From NCBI GenBank assembly GCA_023101885.1, contig JALPQD010000639.1:1-64000 (forward strand): a DNA stretch of 64,000 nt, written 5' to 3'. The stretch's first letter is position 1. Every line of letters begins with the position of its first letter. The DNA is from Typhlomys cinereus. Taxonomy: Eukaryota; Chordata; Mammalia; Rodentia; Platacanthomyidae. The notes under the pieces are model-generated. The model worked only from the letters and a program-made list of their open reading frames with translations, was not told the DNA's origin and made no database searches. This document shows, one piece after another, positions 24,630-37,020 of the stretch. A program made the position numbers and the translations under genes.

Positions 24630-25010
24630 TGTTACTCAGTTTTCATCATTGGGACAAAATACTGGAGATGATGAACCTTAAAAAAAGAAAAGTTTCTTTT
24701 GCCCCTGATTTCAGAAGCTATTGTGCATGTCACTCAACCCTGTCACCGTGAGCCTGGAACTGCACAGCAAGCCATGGTGGGAACATGTGCTGGAGGAGAA
24801 CTTTGTACATCATGGAAACCTGGAAGCCAAGAGAAAAGAGAAGAAGAGGGATTTTGGTCTTCATATCACTCTCCAAAGTTCATCTCCGGGGGCCTAACTT
24901 CTTTCCATGAGGTCCCTCCTCCCACACATTCTGTCACCTCATGAGAGTGCCACAGGCTGGGACCATGCATTCATCACATGGACCTTTGAGGGACAGCAAC
25001 CAACTTTCAA
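24630..25010 (-). mobile_element. Rodent medium-reiteration repeat (LTR/MaLR-like), antisense
   Basis: It has the layout of a common rodent repeat read backwards: GGGACAAAATACTGGAGATG near the left, a GCCATGGTGGGAACATG-like middle, and a CCTCCCACACATTCTGTCACC segment near the right. I am not certain of the family name. Confidence 0.4.
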
Positions 25011-25384
25011 ACTCTTGACTCCCTCTAATCTCAATCACTTGTTCTCCTGTGTTTCCTTTTAGAGAAACAAAATGAAGAAAAATGGTATTTGTCCTTAAGA
25101 CAATCACTTCACTAGAAATGAGAGAAACCTAAGTACCTAGGATCTTTGTCTAAAGGAAACTAGTTCCTGGATTTGTCCTGAATCCAATACCAAGCAGGCA
25201 GAGCAAGAACTCTGCTTAATTACATTCCTTTCGCCATTGCTTCTCCCTGGCCTGTGGTATTGGTACTAAGGACTAAGCCTGTACAGTTGGATGGGCAGTG
25301 CTTGTGTAATACCTCTGAGTCATTCCTTTGTGTTTTTATTCTAGGTCATGTAGCATTCCTTTAATTTATATTTCTAAATTTCTT

Positions 25385-25500
25385 TTTAGTTTACAAAATA
25401 ATGGATTAATTATGACATTGTAAAGCATATATATCCTTGTACTTTGCTCATGTCTGTCATTCCACATTTCTTTTTCTTGTTTTCTTCCTTGATGGATTAT
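25385..25500 (-). mobile_element. Old L1 3'-end fragment
   Basis: TTTACAAAATAATGG followed by TTATGACATTGTAAAGC, ATATATATCC and TACTTTGCTC matches the antisense of rodent L1 3' UTR ends (acaaagtaatgg, ttatgacattttcatac). A (CA)n array follows. Confidence 0.6.
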
Positions 25501-25504
25501 GCTT

Positions 25505-25509
25505 GCGCG

Positions 25510-25561
<52 letters not shown>
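25505..25561. repeat. (CG)/(CA)n alternating tract
   Basis: GCGCGTGCGCGC leads directly into about 25 CA units. Alternating purine-pyrimidine sequence with CG steps is a classic Z-DNA-prone tract. Confidence 0.95.
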
Positions 25562-25563
<2 letters not shown>

Positions 25564-25764
25564 GACCATACCGTCATATCCAGATACTAGGGAAAAGTAT
25601 TTCAAACAAATAAAAGAGTACGTAATAGAACTAAAATAATAAAGTAATAATTATGTCTAGATAGAGAAAATACATTATGGAAATATACATTATGCTTTAA
25701 CTACTGCTAATTCTGGGTTACAGAATTCTCTATAAATTTAGTTTTTGTAAACTTTTAGATAATT

Positions 25765-25865
25765 TATTATCATGCAAAGTAATAGGTTTAATTATGGCAT
25801 TTTCATACAGATATGCTATATTGATTTTAATCTTTTTATCCTTTTCTCATTTTCTTACTTTTTGA
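25765..25865 (-). mobile_element. Second old L1 3'-end fragment
   Basis: ATGCAAAGTAATAGG followed by TTTAATTATGGCATTTTCAT and ACAGATAT again matches antisense L1 3' UTR ends. It lies 265 bp from a similar fragment, so two old truncated insertions, or one duplicated end, lie side by side. Confidence 0.6.
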
Positions 25866-26019
25866 ACTTTCTCAGTTATCTATTAGTAAATGATATTATC
25901 TTATTGTTTTAAATTGCTGAATACTTAAGAAGGAAAAAAATGCACTGGAGAAACTAAACTAATAAAATCTTACACATTAGTTTCATCTTCCCATTTTGAA
26001 TGAATACAGGACTCAAAAA

Positions 26020-26365
26020 AAAAACAGAGATAAGAGGTTTATTCTTGGCTTACGGTGTTTTTGGATTGCAGTTTGTCAGCATGGCAGGAGAGTTTATACC
26101 AACATCAAGAACCAAGGGTTACATCATATCCTCAGAAACAGCTGAGAGAGGACACACTTTCTTGCTTGCTAGTCTGCCACTGGATGAGCTATGTCTTTCT
26201 TATCCACCTGCCCGGCAATGAACCCACCCACTATGAACTGGCTCCTTCCACAAAACTAGATAATCTTTCATAAGTTAGTTTAGAGCTTGCCACAACTAAC
26301 TAATTGATCATAGGTGTGCCTAAAGATTCAATTTTCAATTGTCAAGTTGGCGCCTGTGACTAAAA
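26020..26365 (-). mobile_element. Rodent medium-reiteration repeat, antisense
   Basis: GAGGTTTATTCTTGGCTTAC at the left and CAATTGTCAAGTTGGCG at the right are the mirrored ends of the element seen in plus orientation at 63465-63835. The family name is uncertain. Confidence 0.6.
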
Positions 26366-26389
26366 TTGATTCATTTTATTATAAAAAAA

Positions 26390-26470
26390 GGGGGAGAGGG
26401 ATACGGCTCAGTGTTCACAGTACTTGCCAAGCATGCAAGAGGCTCTCAGTTTAAGTTTCAGCTTTGCAAA
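26390..26470 (+). mobile_element. ID SINE
   Basis: GGGGGAGAGGGATACGGCTC followed by AGTGTTCACAGTACTTGCC and GCATGCAAGAGG fits the rodent ID element (tRNA-Ala-derived head with A and B boxes). It is diverged. Confidence 0.75.
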
Positions 26471-27033
26471 TTAACCAACTTCATAAAGTAAAATGGTGTG
26501 GTTGAATGTTAAATTGAATCAGGAAACTTTAATGGTGGTACTTGTTAACGAAAGAGGTAGCATAAGTACCCAGACTCTGAACATGATTCTGAGTGGGCTG
26601 AAGGGCAGGACTTTTCTTTTCCCATGGTTGCCACCCTTACAGAAATCTGAGGATTAGCACAAACTCTTACTCCTTCCTACATTGTTTTTATTTCATTCCT
26701 TGCAGCTTAAATATGCTGTTCTTAAATGTGAAATTTTCATATTTATCCTGCTTGGTATCCACCAACACTCATGAATTTGTGGTTTGGTGTCTGTTGTTAA
26801 TTTTGAAAATGTCTCAGTCGTTATCATTTGAAACATTTCTTCCATCAATTCTTTCCCCACCCCAACGCACGCACTATCCCAATCTTCCAGGTATGCACAC
26901 ATTGCATTTTTTGACATCATCACATTGTTCTTCAGTGCTCTGGTCTCGGTTTATTATTAATCATTTTCTACTCCTATCTCAGTTTGTGAAATTTTTATTT
27001 ACATATTTCTAAGTTCATTGATTCTTTCCTGAA

Positions 27034-27080
27034 GGGAATGTACATCAATGTGGCCACATTGTTTATTAAACAGTAGAATG
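27034..27080. repeat. Short dispersed duplicate (partner at 29135-29181)
   Basis: A perfect 32-bp match, starting GGGAATGTACATCAATGTGG and ending TTGTTTA, is shared by 27034-27065 and 29135-29166. The next bases remain similar (TTAAACAGTAGAAT against CTAAACACTGAAAT). Confidence 0.85.
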
Positions 27081-29134
27081 AGTCATCAACATTCTACTCT
27101 ATCAGGAGTCCACAGAAGGTATTATTCATTTATGTTACTGTGCTTTTGGCTTCCAGAATTCTTTTTGATACCTTTCTTAGAGTATCCTTGTTTTTGCTTA
27201 GAGTACTAATTTGTTGTATATTATCCCCACTTTTTCATCTGCGCTCTTGATGTATTGGTCAGTTATACTAACATTTCTGATGGTCAATTCCAGGTCTATG
27301 TTATATCTGCACTGAGGTCTGATGCTTTTGTTGTCTCTTCTCAGTATCTTTTCTTGCATTATAGCGTATCTTAAAATTTGTGACATATGAGGCAATAAAC
27401 TTTAAAGTCAATAGCATGTGAGTGTGAAGAATTTTGCTAATTTGCTGGAAATTGAATCAGGCCATACTTAATGTTTTCTACAATTACAGATGTCACCAGC
27501 TTAAAATTTCTCTGATTTTTTTTTTATTTTGTCCCTCTCAGTGACCTTGGTTGCCCCTAAGCACTCCTCTTCACATAGATTCTACATCTTACAGTAGTTC
27601 TTTGAACTGTCATTCATGGTCAGTCACTCTCTGGAGATAGTTGGTAGGTTGGTAACATGGGCAGAGGGATTGGGAAACATTCTATAATCTTATAACTAAA
27701 TCTTAATCTCATTTTCCTAAGTACTCTTTTCACAGTTTTTCTTCCGATATGTGAGACAGAAAGTCTGAAGAGGCAGAAATTGAGGAAAAGTTCCTGTCCA
27801 CAGAGGATAAAGGTTTATGAAAGTCTCTTCCTTTGGGGTAGTCATTTGTTATTTTGACCTCTTCCCTTCTCCCTGCCACAGTCAAAAGGAGATTCTCTCC
27901 ATTTGTTACAAAAGAATCCAGTAGGATTTTAGAGGCAGAAACTATAAAGATTTTTATAAGACTGTGCTACGGTAAAATATATGAAGCCTTCAGCAATGGA
28001 TTAAAATTACCACTGAAGTGCTTTTAGTATTCTGTGTCTACAGAGGCTTCTTGTGAAGGTACATAAATTCTGCCCAAGACTGTGAGTTTTCATGCCTTGC
28101 TAGAGTGGTGACTTGCCCCAGCCTCATTTTCTGATGGATTCAGAAAGAGTCATTAATTTTCAGTTTGTTTACATTTTCCTTATAAGAACAGATGGAACAC
28201 CTCCTTTAAACATGTCGGAACCTATGGCAGAAATCTCCTTTATTCTTCATTCTTTAGGACCAGTAAATCAAAGCTACTACCAGTTGTGTCTTGTATCCTT
28301 GAAATTTGATGATCTTGGATTTTTTTTTCTCCTGCCAAAGTTGCTTTCCTTCAGGCTTCTTTGTCTCCAGCTTAGACCATTACATCATCATGTAATGTCC
28401 CTGTTCCTCCACATTTGCTCAAATTATGCTGACTTAGCTTTTCAGGGACCTAGCCCAGTTTGTCTGTTTCAGAAGCAGGACGGTTATAGCAACCCCTGTT
28501 GATGCTCTTAAAGCATATTACTGGGGCAAAAATTATGCAGTCACCTTACTTCTGTCTTCCTGTCTTCTACTTAGCTGTATAAAATGTAATTATGATCAGA
28601 TCTTTCTCTTTCTCTCATGTAAAATTATTTAAAATTCTTTTCTCTTTCCATATGATAAAATCTCAATGTGTTAGTATGTATTTGTCTATAAGCTCTAGTG
28701 CATTGATTTTTTAAAATTCTCCTAAGTCTCTGCCAACTTTCTGAAGCACCATTTGTGTTTCTTTTCTTTATAATAGAGCATGGAAGGACTGTGGTCTTCT
28801 GGAACGTTCTGAATGGAAAGCAAGCACAAGAGTGCAGGAACAAAGAGCCTTTCACACTGTGGGGAAGATTATTCCTGTTGGCACAGAGAACCTCTACCAC
28901 TTGGGACTGTTAAGTTGCAAATCTGTGAAAAGGAAAAAAAAAGATTTTTATGTTGAGAAACACGGGAAACATTTGAAACAGTCAACCTGACACATATGCA
29001 GGCACATATGGGTGCATATATGAATCTTTTATTGAAAACTATGGGTGGAAACATTCCTAAACATAGGAACTTTGCTCTTTTTTGGAGTTGCTGAGTCTGT
29101 TTTCTTGGAAAGAATAAGTCAGCGCTTCTTCTCA
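27081..29134. other. Unassigned non-coding stretch
   Basis: No gene, RNA or named repeat recognised. The longest frame (28113-28502, 129 codons) is Leu/Phe-rich and shows no domain or homology that I know. I treat it as chance. Confidence 0.4.
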
Positions 29135-29181
29135 GGGAATGTACATCAATGTGGCCACATTGTTTACTAAACACTGAAATA
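29135..29181. repeat. Short dispersed duplicate (partner at 27034-27080)
   Basis: Shares 32 identical bases with 27034-27065 in the same orientation, 2.1 kb away. Confidence 0.85.
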
Positions 29182-29268
29182 GTTTCCTACTGGTGGGGAA
29201 ATGGTTTAAGAGTTAATGTGAGAAGCAGTAAAATTAATAAATGCATGCGTGTTTTTTTTTTTTTTCAG

Positions 29269-29384
29269 CAGCCTCACACTGCTGGGATCCCAGCACATTT
29301 CCGGTTATGTGGTTCAGGTAACCACACATTCTCAGCTGGGAGAAGGCAGTGTGGCTACACTGAGAACTTACTCTACTCCTTCAG
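29269..29384 (+). other. Weak candidate exon
   Basis: A long T tract ending in CAG (29250-29268) could serve as a splice acceptor. Two donor-like sites follow: CAG|GTAACC at 29318 and CAG|GTAATG at 29385. One frame is open across the 116 bp. The T tract is also a common feature of repeat tails, and part of the following sequence (GATGAGAAGCCTGAGGCTGC) resembles MIR, so this is weak. Confidence 0.15.
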
Positions 29385-30079
29385 GTAATGGATGAGAAGC
29401 CTGAGGCTGCACAGGTATGTGAGTGAGCCCTCATTTTCAGGTGGTACTGTCGATGACTCACGTACAGTTTGCAGACTTTCCGTTATTGGGGATTTTTCTA
29501 CCAGGAAGCACTATTTCTGCCTAAGCTGAGAAGTTCCTGAGCAGAGAACCTTCCTAGGATCCCTGGTAAAGATCAGAAGAGCACGTAATGTGGACTACAG
29601 ATGACCACTAATGAATTCCCTAGGTCCCCGCCCTGTGTCCATAAACAGTACTCCCAAAGGGGCAACTTCAATACACCCTTCTAACCAACACCCCTGATTG
29701 TTCCAAGATCTACCAGGCTGGTGTTTGCTAAGTCTGTCAACAATTTTCACTTGTATTTTTCCCCCACCCCCTTTTCATTTGTCCTGTTTATTAACTGGAC
29801 TTCAACAGTTGTCTCTCTGCGAACAGTAGTTGCATTGTGACTGTCTAAAGATGATTCTCTAGCCTCACTCTTGTGAGATCTGGAATCTTAATGTGTCACC
29901 ACATCTAGCTTGTCCCCTCTATTAAAAAAGTTTGTTGTTGTTTTTATAAAATGATTAAAGTACAGTAAAGACAAAGGGTCGGGAGATGACCAAACAGTTT
30001 GTTATACTTACAGATCTCAACAGAAGAATGATACAGTGGATGGAGGACACATGGGGAGGCTCCAACACTGATCACCTTC

Positions 30080-30080
<1 letters not shown>

Positions 30081-30141
<61 letters not shown>
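30081..30141. repeat. (GA)n microsatellite
   Basis: About 29 GA units. The opposite strand gives an artefactual Ser/Leu frame. Confidence 0.95.
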
Positions 30142-30143
<2 letters not shown>

Positions 30144-31045
30144 AACTATGACCTATAATGTTCATCATGGTACATATGGGAAAATATATGAAAACCTAGC
30201 AAGCAGATTAGGAATGGTTAGTTTGAATGGTTTTAGCAAGTAACAGGGTGCTGGGTTTATCTACAGTTGTTTGACCAGTCAGAGGAACCCAGCTCTCCCT
30301 AGGGTATTTGGTTTGAATTTAAGCATTTTTAAGTACTATTAAGAACATTGATTCTTTATGATAGGTCTTTACCATAAGTGCCCTTTAATATTTTGTTCTT
30401 TAAACTAAGCTATTATGACTAAGTCACTTCTTTGTTTGATAGACAGCGGTCAGGCCCTTCTCTTGTCTCTAATTACTTTGAGTGGAGAAATATCAATCTC
30501 CTCCCAAACTATTTAGGGCAATCTAGTTATTTTCAACACCATGACCCTCTGAGGAAGCACCACTCCTGCATCAAAGATGCATGCCCATGAGGCCAGGACT
30601 CCTGCTTCAGGACCCTTGACTGCAAGCACAGTCACTACAGGTGGCCAGCACGGCGTTGGAAGATCCCACTGTGGATAAGGCAGGTATTGGTGAACTCCAA
30701 GTGACCTTGCTCACTCTGTGGTTATTCTTACTCACTGCAGGAACAGAGCACCTCCTACTGATACAGGTAGAGCCCGTTATGAGTCCTGTGTGAGGTTTGT
30801 GATTGGAGCGAGGCTTGTGATTGGTGCATGTGTAAGGTATGTATACATACAAGATTGCACTGTGAATGGAAGAGTTACAATTTGAGCAAAGGCATGACAG
30901 GGATTTTATTTTATTTTTTTAGCTGCTTTAGCTGCTTAAGCAGGAAGTTTCTAGGTTTTCTTGAGTTAGTCTGGGAGACTTCGTTCCCTTATACTACACT
31001 TTGGTGGTGTTATGGTGTAGGCCATAACAAAGACTTCCCCTAAAT
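30142..31045. other. Unassigned non-coding stretch
   Basis: No gene seen. Two near-identical pieces, TTTGTGATTGGAGCGAGG and CTTGTGATTGGTGCATG, lie next to each other at about 30797-30832. Each holds an inverted CCAAT, but there is no other promoter evidence. Confidence 0.4.

Positions 31046-31085
<40 letters not shown>
31046..31085. repeat. (TG)n microsatellite, followed by GA-rich tract to 31146
   Basis: A pure TG run of about 40 bp, then an AGAGAGAGAAAGAGAG region. Confidence 0.95.
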
Positions 31086-31086
<1 letters not shown>

Positions 31087-31779
31087 TGTCAAGAGAAGAA
31101 TAAAAGAAGGGTAGAGAAAGAGAGAGAGAGAAAGAGAGAGAGAGAAAAAGGCATATGCACATGAATAGAATTCAGAAATTAATTAGAAGTTAATTTTATC
31201 CTTCTACACTGTTGGCTTCTGGGGATTGAACTTAGGTCATCGGAGCTGCATGAAATTTTTTTTATTTGGCTCAAGAGTGCATATTCTTGAGTAATGTTTG
31301 AAATATGGACATGTGATAAGGAAGAACTCTCTATAAAAAAGAAGGCATGGGAAGACAGAAAGCCAAAGGTGACATAGAAGTAATACCAGGTTGTCCAGAA
31401 CATGATGCGACTCTGACATGCAAGACAGATGCTGCAGCATCAAGTTGCCTGAAGGCAGAAGAAAAAGGTTAGTATTCCTTCTACCTTTTATCCTCTTTTT
31501 TGCCCCTTTCCCCAGCTTCCATGGTTCTGACAAAGGCTTTCCAGAAAAGGCTACCACTCTGGCACTGGATGATGATGGAGAGAAATGAGGAAAACTGAAA
31601 CTGGGCTGTCGTAACAGACAAATCTCCATTTCCAAGAATTTTTCAGCATCCCCAGCCACCTGATTATGTCCACTGTGATGAAAACCTCTTTTTCTGTATA
31701 AAAATTATAGTTGGGAATGGGGCATCATTGAACAGGAACTTCTGACAATCAAAACTGACATTCCTTTTTCTGTTCTACC

Positions 31780-31930
31780 TGGTGTGCTGGCTGAGAGTGA
31801 TGACATATACCTGGATTGCTAGCACTCCTGAGTGCTAGCAGAAGTGGAGCAGGAGGATCCTTGGTTTGAGGCCAGTCTGAGTTATTCAATAGGAGGACTT
31901 TGTCACAAACAAATCAAAAAACACTAATGA
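31780..31930 (+). mobile_element. B1 SINE, diverged
   Basis: The 7SL-derived B1 core is recognisable: TGGAGCAGGAGGATCC, then GAGGCCAGTCTGAGTTA and an A-rich end near 31918. Confidence 0.75.
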
Positions 31931-32459
31931 TGAATAATTTAAAAATCATTAAAATGAGTAGACCAATGATTATTTGAACAAATCTGAAAACTTAGCAAAG
32001 TGGCAAGGTTTAGATATTCATTTAGAAAATGAAGTGAATATATGTTATATTGTTGACTTTTACGTTAAAACTATAAGCTCTATTTTAGTATTATCTAAAC
32101 ATATTCATGTAGCAGATAATGTATTTGTGAATTTAAGTAACTATATATTTGCCGTATACAGAATTAACTTTCTTTATAACCTGCAAATGTGATTCTCCTT
32201 CAAAGTCTATTTAAAGTACTATGTCTTTCTTATAGACCTGTTCATGATCATTCATTGTATCACTTATTCTCTCTATTCTTCTGTCACTGTTAATCATAAA
32301 GATAGTATAATCAACAGATCCATCCTCCATGTTCCCAGAGCAATTGTATTCTTATAGGGATAGACACATGGCAAAATCACTAGGAAAAGTTTCCTTTGAA
32401 GTATGTTTCAAGTTGAGCCCTTTACTCAAATTCACAAACAAAAATGTATCCACTTTGAT

Positions 32460-32800
32460 ATGTTAGTGACCTTCTTGTTGCTGTGATCCATCACCTGAGA
32501 AGAAGCAACTTAAAGAGAATGGGTTCATTCTGGCCCTATGGTTTGAAGGATACAGCCCATCATGGTAGAAAGGCATGGTGGCAGGAGTGTGTGGCTTCTG
32601 GTCACATTCCTCTGCAATCAAGAAGCCCAGACCACATAGCGAATGTGGCCGAGTTAATAATCTGAAAACCTGCCCCAAGTACCTCACTTCCTCCAGCTAT
32701 TCTCACCTCAAACTTTAATCTCAGCTGGAAACCAAATGTTTAAAGCATGACACTATTGGGGCACTTCACATTTAAACTATAAGAGGAAAGAGTATTTGAA
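32460..32800 (-). mobile_element. Rodent medium-reiteration repeat, antisense
   Basis: CTTCTTGTTGCTGTGATCC, CATCACCTGAGAAGAAGCA, CATCATGGTAGAAAGGCATG, TGGTGGCAGGAGTGTG and TCTGGTCACATTCC appear in the order of a common rodent repeat. It is the same kind of element as at 26020, 60685 and, inverted, 63465. The family name is uncertain. Confidence 0.6.
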
Positions 32801-33554
32801 ACTAAAGTGACATTTCCCAAAGCATATAAGAAGTAACTTGAGGAATAGTAATAAGTGTCTACTTCTTTTTCAAACTAGGCATTCTGGGAGAAAGTACAGT
32901 TCTTTAGCAGAATAACCTAGGTCACAGCAGCCTAGTGCCTTCACATGTATTAGCCTAATCCAGAATATGGTCAGTATTGGTCACTGAGCTTCCCCAGTGG
33001 TCTCCAAATCAGAGTTTGTTTTAAATATTCACAACAGTAATGCTCTTAAAACTTGAGCTTTCAGCATCCAGCTGCTGTCCCATTCTTCATTCCTGCAATG
33101 TCCAGCCACCAGAATTGTGTCTCAGTCCATAATTTAAGTCTCATAATAACATCATGCTATGTAGCCCTGCTGAGAAGTCTCTAGTGGTACAGAAACCCAG
33201 TTCTGACACATTACAACTTTCCTGAGAGGTGACAAGAAGCCCTGTTTACATTCCCTACTATTTCCCTCTCCTCTCCTTGACTTAGGCTGCTACCTCCCAA
33301 TCTGAGATTCAGCCATAATGAAAAGGTAGATTCCTAAATCCCTGACCGTTATTGAAAACTCAGTCTCACATTGAGTAACTAGCCATACCCAGATAATAAG
33401 TCACAAGACAATATGTTAAACAGTCCACCTTGACTTGTTACTTTCCCACACATGCTATAGCAACTACATTGCCTTTTTTTGCCACTAACCAGATTTAGGG
33501 CATCTCTCCTCCAGTTACATTGGAGGAGCTAGACTTCCTTCTGTCTGTAATTAA

Positions 33555-33775
33555 TCCTTCCACTTGAGTTTAAACTTTTTCTCCCTCTGTGTTTCTTGGA
33601 TTTTCACACATGATTAATTTGATAAGTGTCCAGCTCCCACATTAGACTGTTGTTTCTAGGTCAGTGAACTTGAACTATTTTTTTTATTCCCTTTGCATCC
33701 ATAATACTTGGCTGAGAGCCTGGCACACAGTAAGTGCTCAATAAATATCTACTAAATAAACAAATGAAAATACTA
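33555..33775 (+). mobile_element. L2 LINE 3'-end relic
   Basis: GAGAGCCTGGCACACAGTA followed by AGTGCTCAATAAATATCTAC is the hallmark of the mammalian L2 3' end. The upstream TTAGACTG and TTGCATCC blocks also fit. Confidence 0.75.
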
Positions 33776-34424
33776 ACATCCTTGAAAATATGGGATGATG
33801 TTGTATAACTTCCATCTGAAAATCTTTAATTATGTTCTTTAGACTTTCAAAATAATTTAAATGTTGAACGAAGGTGCTCCTGGAGAAATGTTCAGTGTAG
33901 CATGCTAGAATTCATGAGCTTTTAATGTTCATTTTCAGAGAAACGTACACTGCACAGTCTTTTAGATCTTAATGAAAGAGACAAATGCCTGGATAGAAAT
34001 GGAGACCAACTCTCACTGTTAATGCATTCTTAATCTCATTTTGATGATGAATATCCACATTCCTTTTATAAGATCTGTTTAGATAATGTTATATTGCCAA
34101 CAAAACAGAATTGGATTGATAAAAGAGCTCAATACAGCTCCTACCAATTGCACAAGTCAACAAAAAGTATTCTAGAGCATTTTGGGTTATACACATCTTA
34201 TTATTTATTATGGAAATCACTTCCACAAAGGAACTCAAACCAAAGTCCCTATAACTCAGAAAGTAACTCAGAAAGTTAGAACGTTTTCTTCTCTCTTTGT
34301 TCATAGAACAAGGAATCCTCTCACCCTACAAAAAGATTTAAAACAAGTGCTGATGATAGGAGTTCCAAATTTACTTGTTTTGTAGCAGTGGAGACGTAAT
34401 GCCTGATGCACAACACACAATTTT

Positions 34425-34625
34425 CTTTTTTATATTTTATTTATTTACTTATTTAGGAAAGAGAGGGAGAGAGAATGAGAGCTTAGACCACAGAATGTAT
34501 GCAGAGGTCAGAGAACAACTTTTCGTGAGTCAGTTCTTTCTTTTCACTGTGTGGTGGCTCCAGGATTTGAACTCAAGTTGTCAGATTGATGTGCAGGCAC
34601 CTTACATGCTAAGCTATCTCGCTAG
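34425..34625 (-). mobile_element. tRNA-headed rodent SINE (B4/RSINE-like)
   Basis: On the minus strand: a head with GAGATAGCTTAGCATG, a B-box-like GAGTTCAAATCC, TTGTTCTCTGACCTCTGC, then a pyrimidine run and a TAAATAAGTAAATAAA tail. Subfamily uncertain. Confidence 0.6.
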
Positions 34626-35839
34626 CCTAATTTCAATTTACCTTGTAGTCACATTGAAAACAACAAATTAAAAATACAAAGCTTTTAGTAACTTTATTAG
34701 AATAGATTCTTTTAGATTGGAAAGGCTAAGAGTAATTATTAAGATATCTCATAGTTTTCACTTATATACTAAGTCTTTGACATTTGGTATACATTTAACA
34801 TTATATTTCAATGGGTAGTAGCCACATTTCAAGATCTTAACAACCACACATGGGCTGATCATAATACATGATGAACATGGCTCTAGAACTTGCTTTTGTG
34901 CTGTTGATTTCCATCAAGTTCAAAGAGTACTCCTACTGCAGCTGCTGGAACATCAGTAAAGAAAGACTACCTTTGACAAGTTTTACTAATGAGGAAGGCT
35001 TATCCAAAAGCTGCATGGTCTCTTAGGTCCACTCTGTGCCTTGGTATGGCTGCTGCCACCACCGTCACTACAGCTGTTACTGTCCATCCTACTTAGTCCA
35101 AGCACAGTGTGGCCTGACCTTGGGGAAGAGTACTTGTCCATTAGTATTCAGCACAGCCAGTAGTGACTGCATCTCAATGTGCAGCGATTTTAGAATTGAC
35201 CAAATATCTGTTTGCATTTCTTGCTCTAGATAGCTCCAAAGAGCTGGCAGCATCCTTCCTTCCAGGCCAGCTATCTACAGATGTTATCCATACAATACTG
35301 ATAAGTTAGGTTTTTAATAGACACGTATAATAAATTTGTGAACAATGAATGAACCAATCCATGAGGACTACAAATAACTTATGAAGATAATAGCATGGAT
35401 TCTGACCCCAGCCTTAGATGAGATTCAAACCATGTTGCGTAAACCTAATGCCACTCCAAGGCCTGCTGCATGGGATCCTCTGATCAGAGGAACATGGTGC
35501 TTCTGGTTAAAGGGTAGCAAGCAGCAGGGCGCCAGACACCCTTCCCCATTCTTACTGTCCTAACCCTCATCTTTGTCTTCAGTTGTTTTTCTTTTAAAGC
35601 TCCTGGGAAAGATGTGGTATGAATAAAAGGTTATTGTGCCAAGTAGAAAACCACCCACCTGAGGGAATTGTCTCTGGTTTTATTCAGTCTGAATCTTTTC
35701 TCTGTGATTTCCTTGTTGCATTTTCTCCCATCTGGGCTGAGACGTCCACATTTTCCTTAGGGGCTTAGGGGATTTTTACTACTAAGTATTCAGTCTTTTT
35801 TCTTGTGCAATTGCTCAAGAAAAGCCTCTCAGTACCACA

Positions 35840-36400
35840 TCTTTTAAAGCTCATATTTATTATTTTTATTGTTTTCCTGTTTATTAAAGAAGTACATGCT
35901 TATTGTGGGAAAAATGAAAAAAATAAAATTAAGAAGAAAATAAGTCACCCACGACTGCATCACGCAGTGGTAGTGTTAATATTTTGATTTATTTCCTTAT
36001 AAGTTTTAGCATGTATATATTTAAAACTAAATTCAAATCAGATTTCCCATGGTTTTAATTATCATAATCCTGCTTCTATTTCATGAGAACATAATAGTTA
36101 TTAGCTTTTAAATTCTTAACTCATGCACATCTCATCATTTATTTGACAATTCCTCTATTGTTGGAAATGTCACATGTTTGTGATTTTTCTTCATTAAAAG
36201 TTATGCTTTAGTTTAGCATTCTTGTATAAAAATGGGACTTCAGTGAGTAATGCTAGACATAAATCTTTATTTCTCTGAATTCATTTTCTAGGAATGGAAT
36301 TACTAAATAAATAAACTTTTTGAATGCCTACTGTATATTGCCAAAACACTGCCCTGCAGTATCAAATATATCCCCAATAAGGTATGAGTGTCAGTCTGAA
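35840..36400 (-). mobile_element. Very old L1 (L1M-type) fragment, antisense
   Basis: Block order follows the antisense of ancient L1 sequence: AGTCACCCACGACTGC, GTTAATATTTTGATTTATTT, CCTCTATTGTTGGAAATG, TTTCTAGGAATGGAATTACT, TATTGCCAAAACACTGCCC, and AATAAGGTATGAGTG. Divergence is high, so it predates rodents. Confidence 0.6.
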
Positions 36401-36614
36401 TTTACACACAGAGAAAAAAAAATCTGAACTCACTCTCTGTAGATTTGAATTTAACATTTCAAAATAGCCTTTTTTCATTTGTGGTTAATTTTAAGAAGAT
36501 AATTGTTTTGTTTTTTGATAGGTTATTATTGTTTCTATGGGAAAAAATATATATACACACCGAGAGACACACAAACCTATAGAGATATATGTACCTATCT
36601 ACATGCATACAGTA

Positions 36615-37020
36615 TTTTCCTGTTTTAAGTTGCTGTAACAAAGTACCATAGAACAGGTGGCTTATGAACATTAGTCATTTATTTCTCATAGTCCTTGAGT
36701 CTGGAAATCGAGACCAGGGTGGCAGCAATGACTGGGTTCTGATGTTGACCTATTTCAGACTTCTTGTGTTTACTTTCTCACTGTATCTTTACATGGAAGA
36801 AAATGAGCACAAGATTTATTTCTTGCATCTCACTGAGGGAATGTAGCAGCAATGAAACCGCACAATTTTCATGCCTACATCATAAAAGGTGATGAAGCCC
36901 TCACCTTGCATCCCCTAAAGATTCTCTTTTGGACCTCCAGGTTATAATGTAAGAGGTTGCAATGTTCTTAGGAAGATGGTCTGCCTAATAAGGCATTGGT
37001 GTTTAAATTCCCTGCCCAGA
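36615..37020 (-). mobile_element. MaLR/MLT-like LTR relic, antisense
   Basis: AGTTGCTGTAACAAAGTACC, ACAGGTGGCTTATGAACA and ATTTATTTCTCATAGTCC are the antisense of a mammalian MLT-type LTR. ATGAAGCCCTCACC and the following TAATGTAAGAGG continue it. Old and diverged. Confidence 0.5.

Noticed and set aside
28113..28502. 129-codon frame as a gene
   Set aside because: It is Leu/Phe-rich with no recognisable domain, signal or splice structure, and such lengths occur by chance in 64 kb.
30790..30835. Two adjacent TTGTGATTGG motifs as a CCAAT-type promoter
   Set aside because: There is no TATA box, initiator or CpG context, and it looks like a small tandem duplication.
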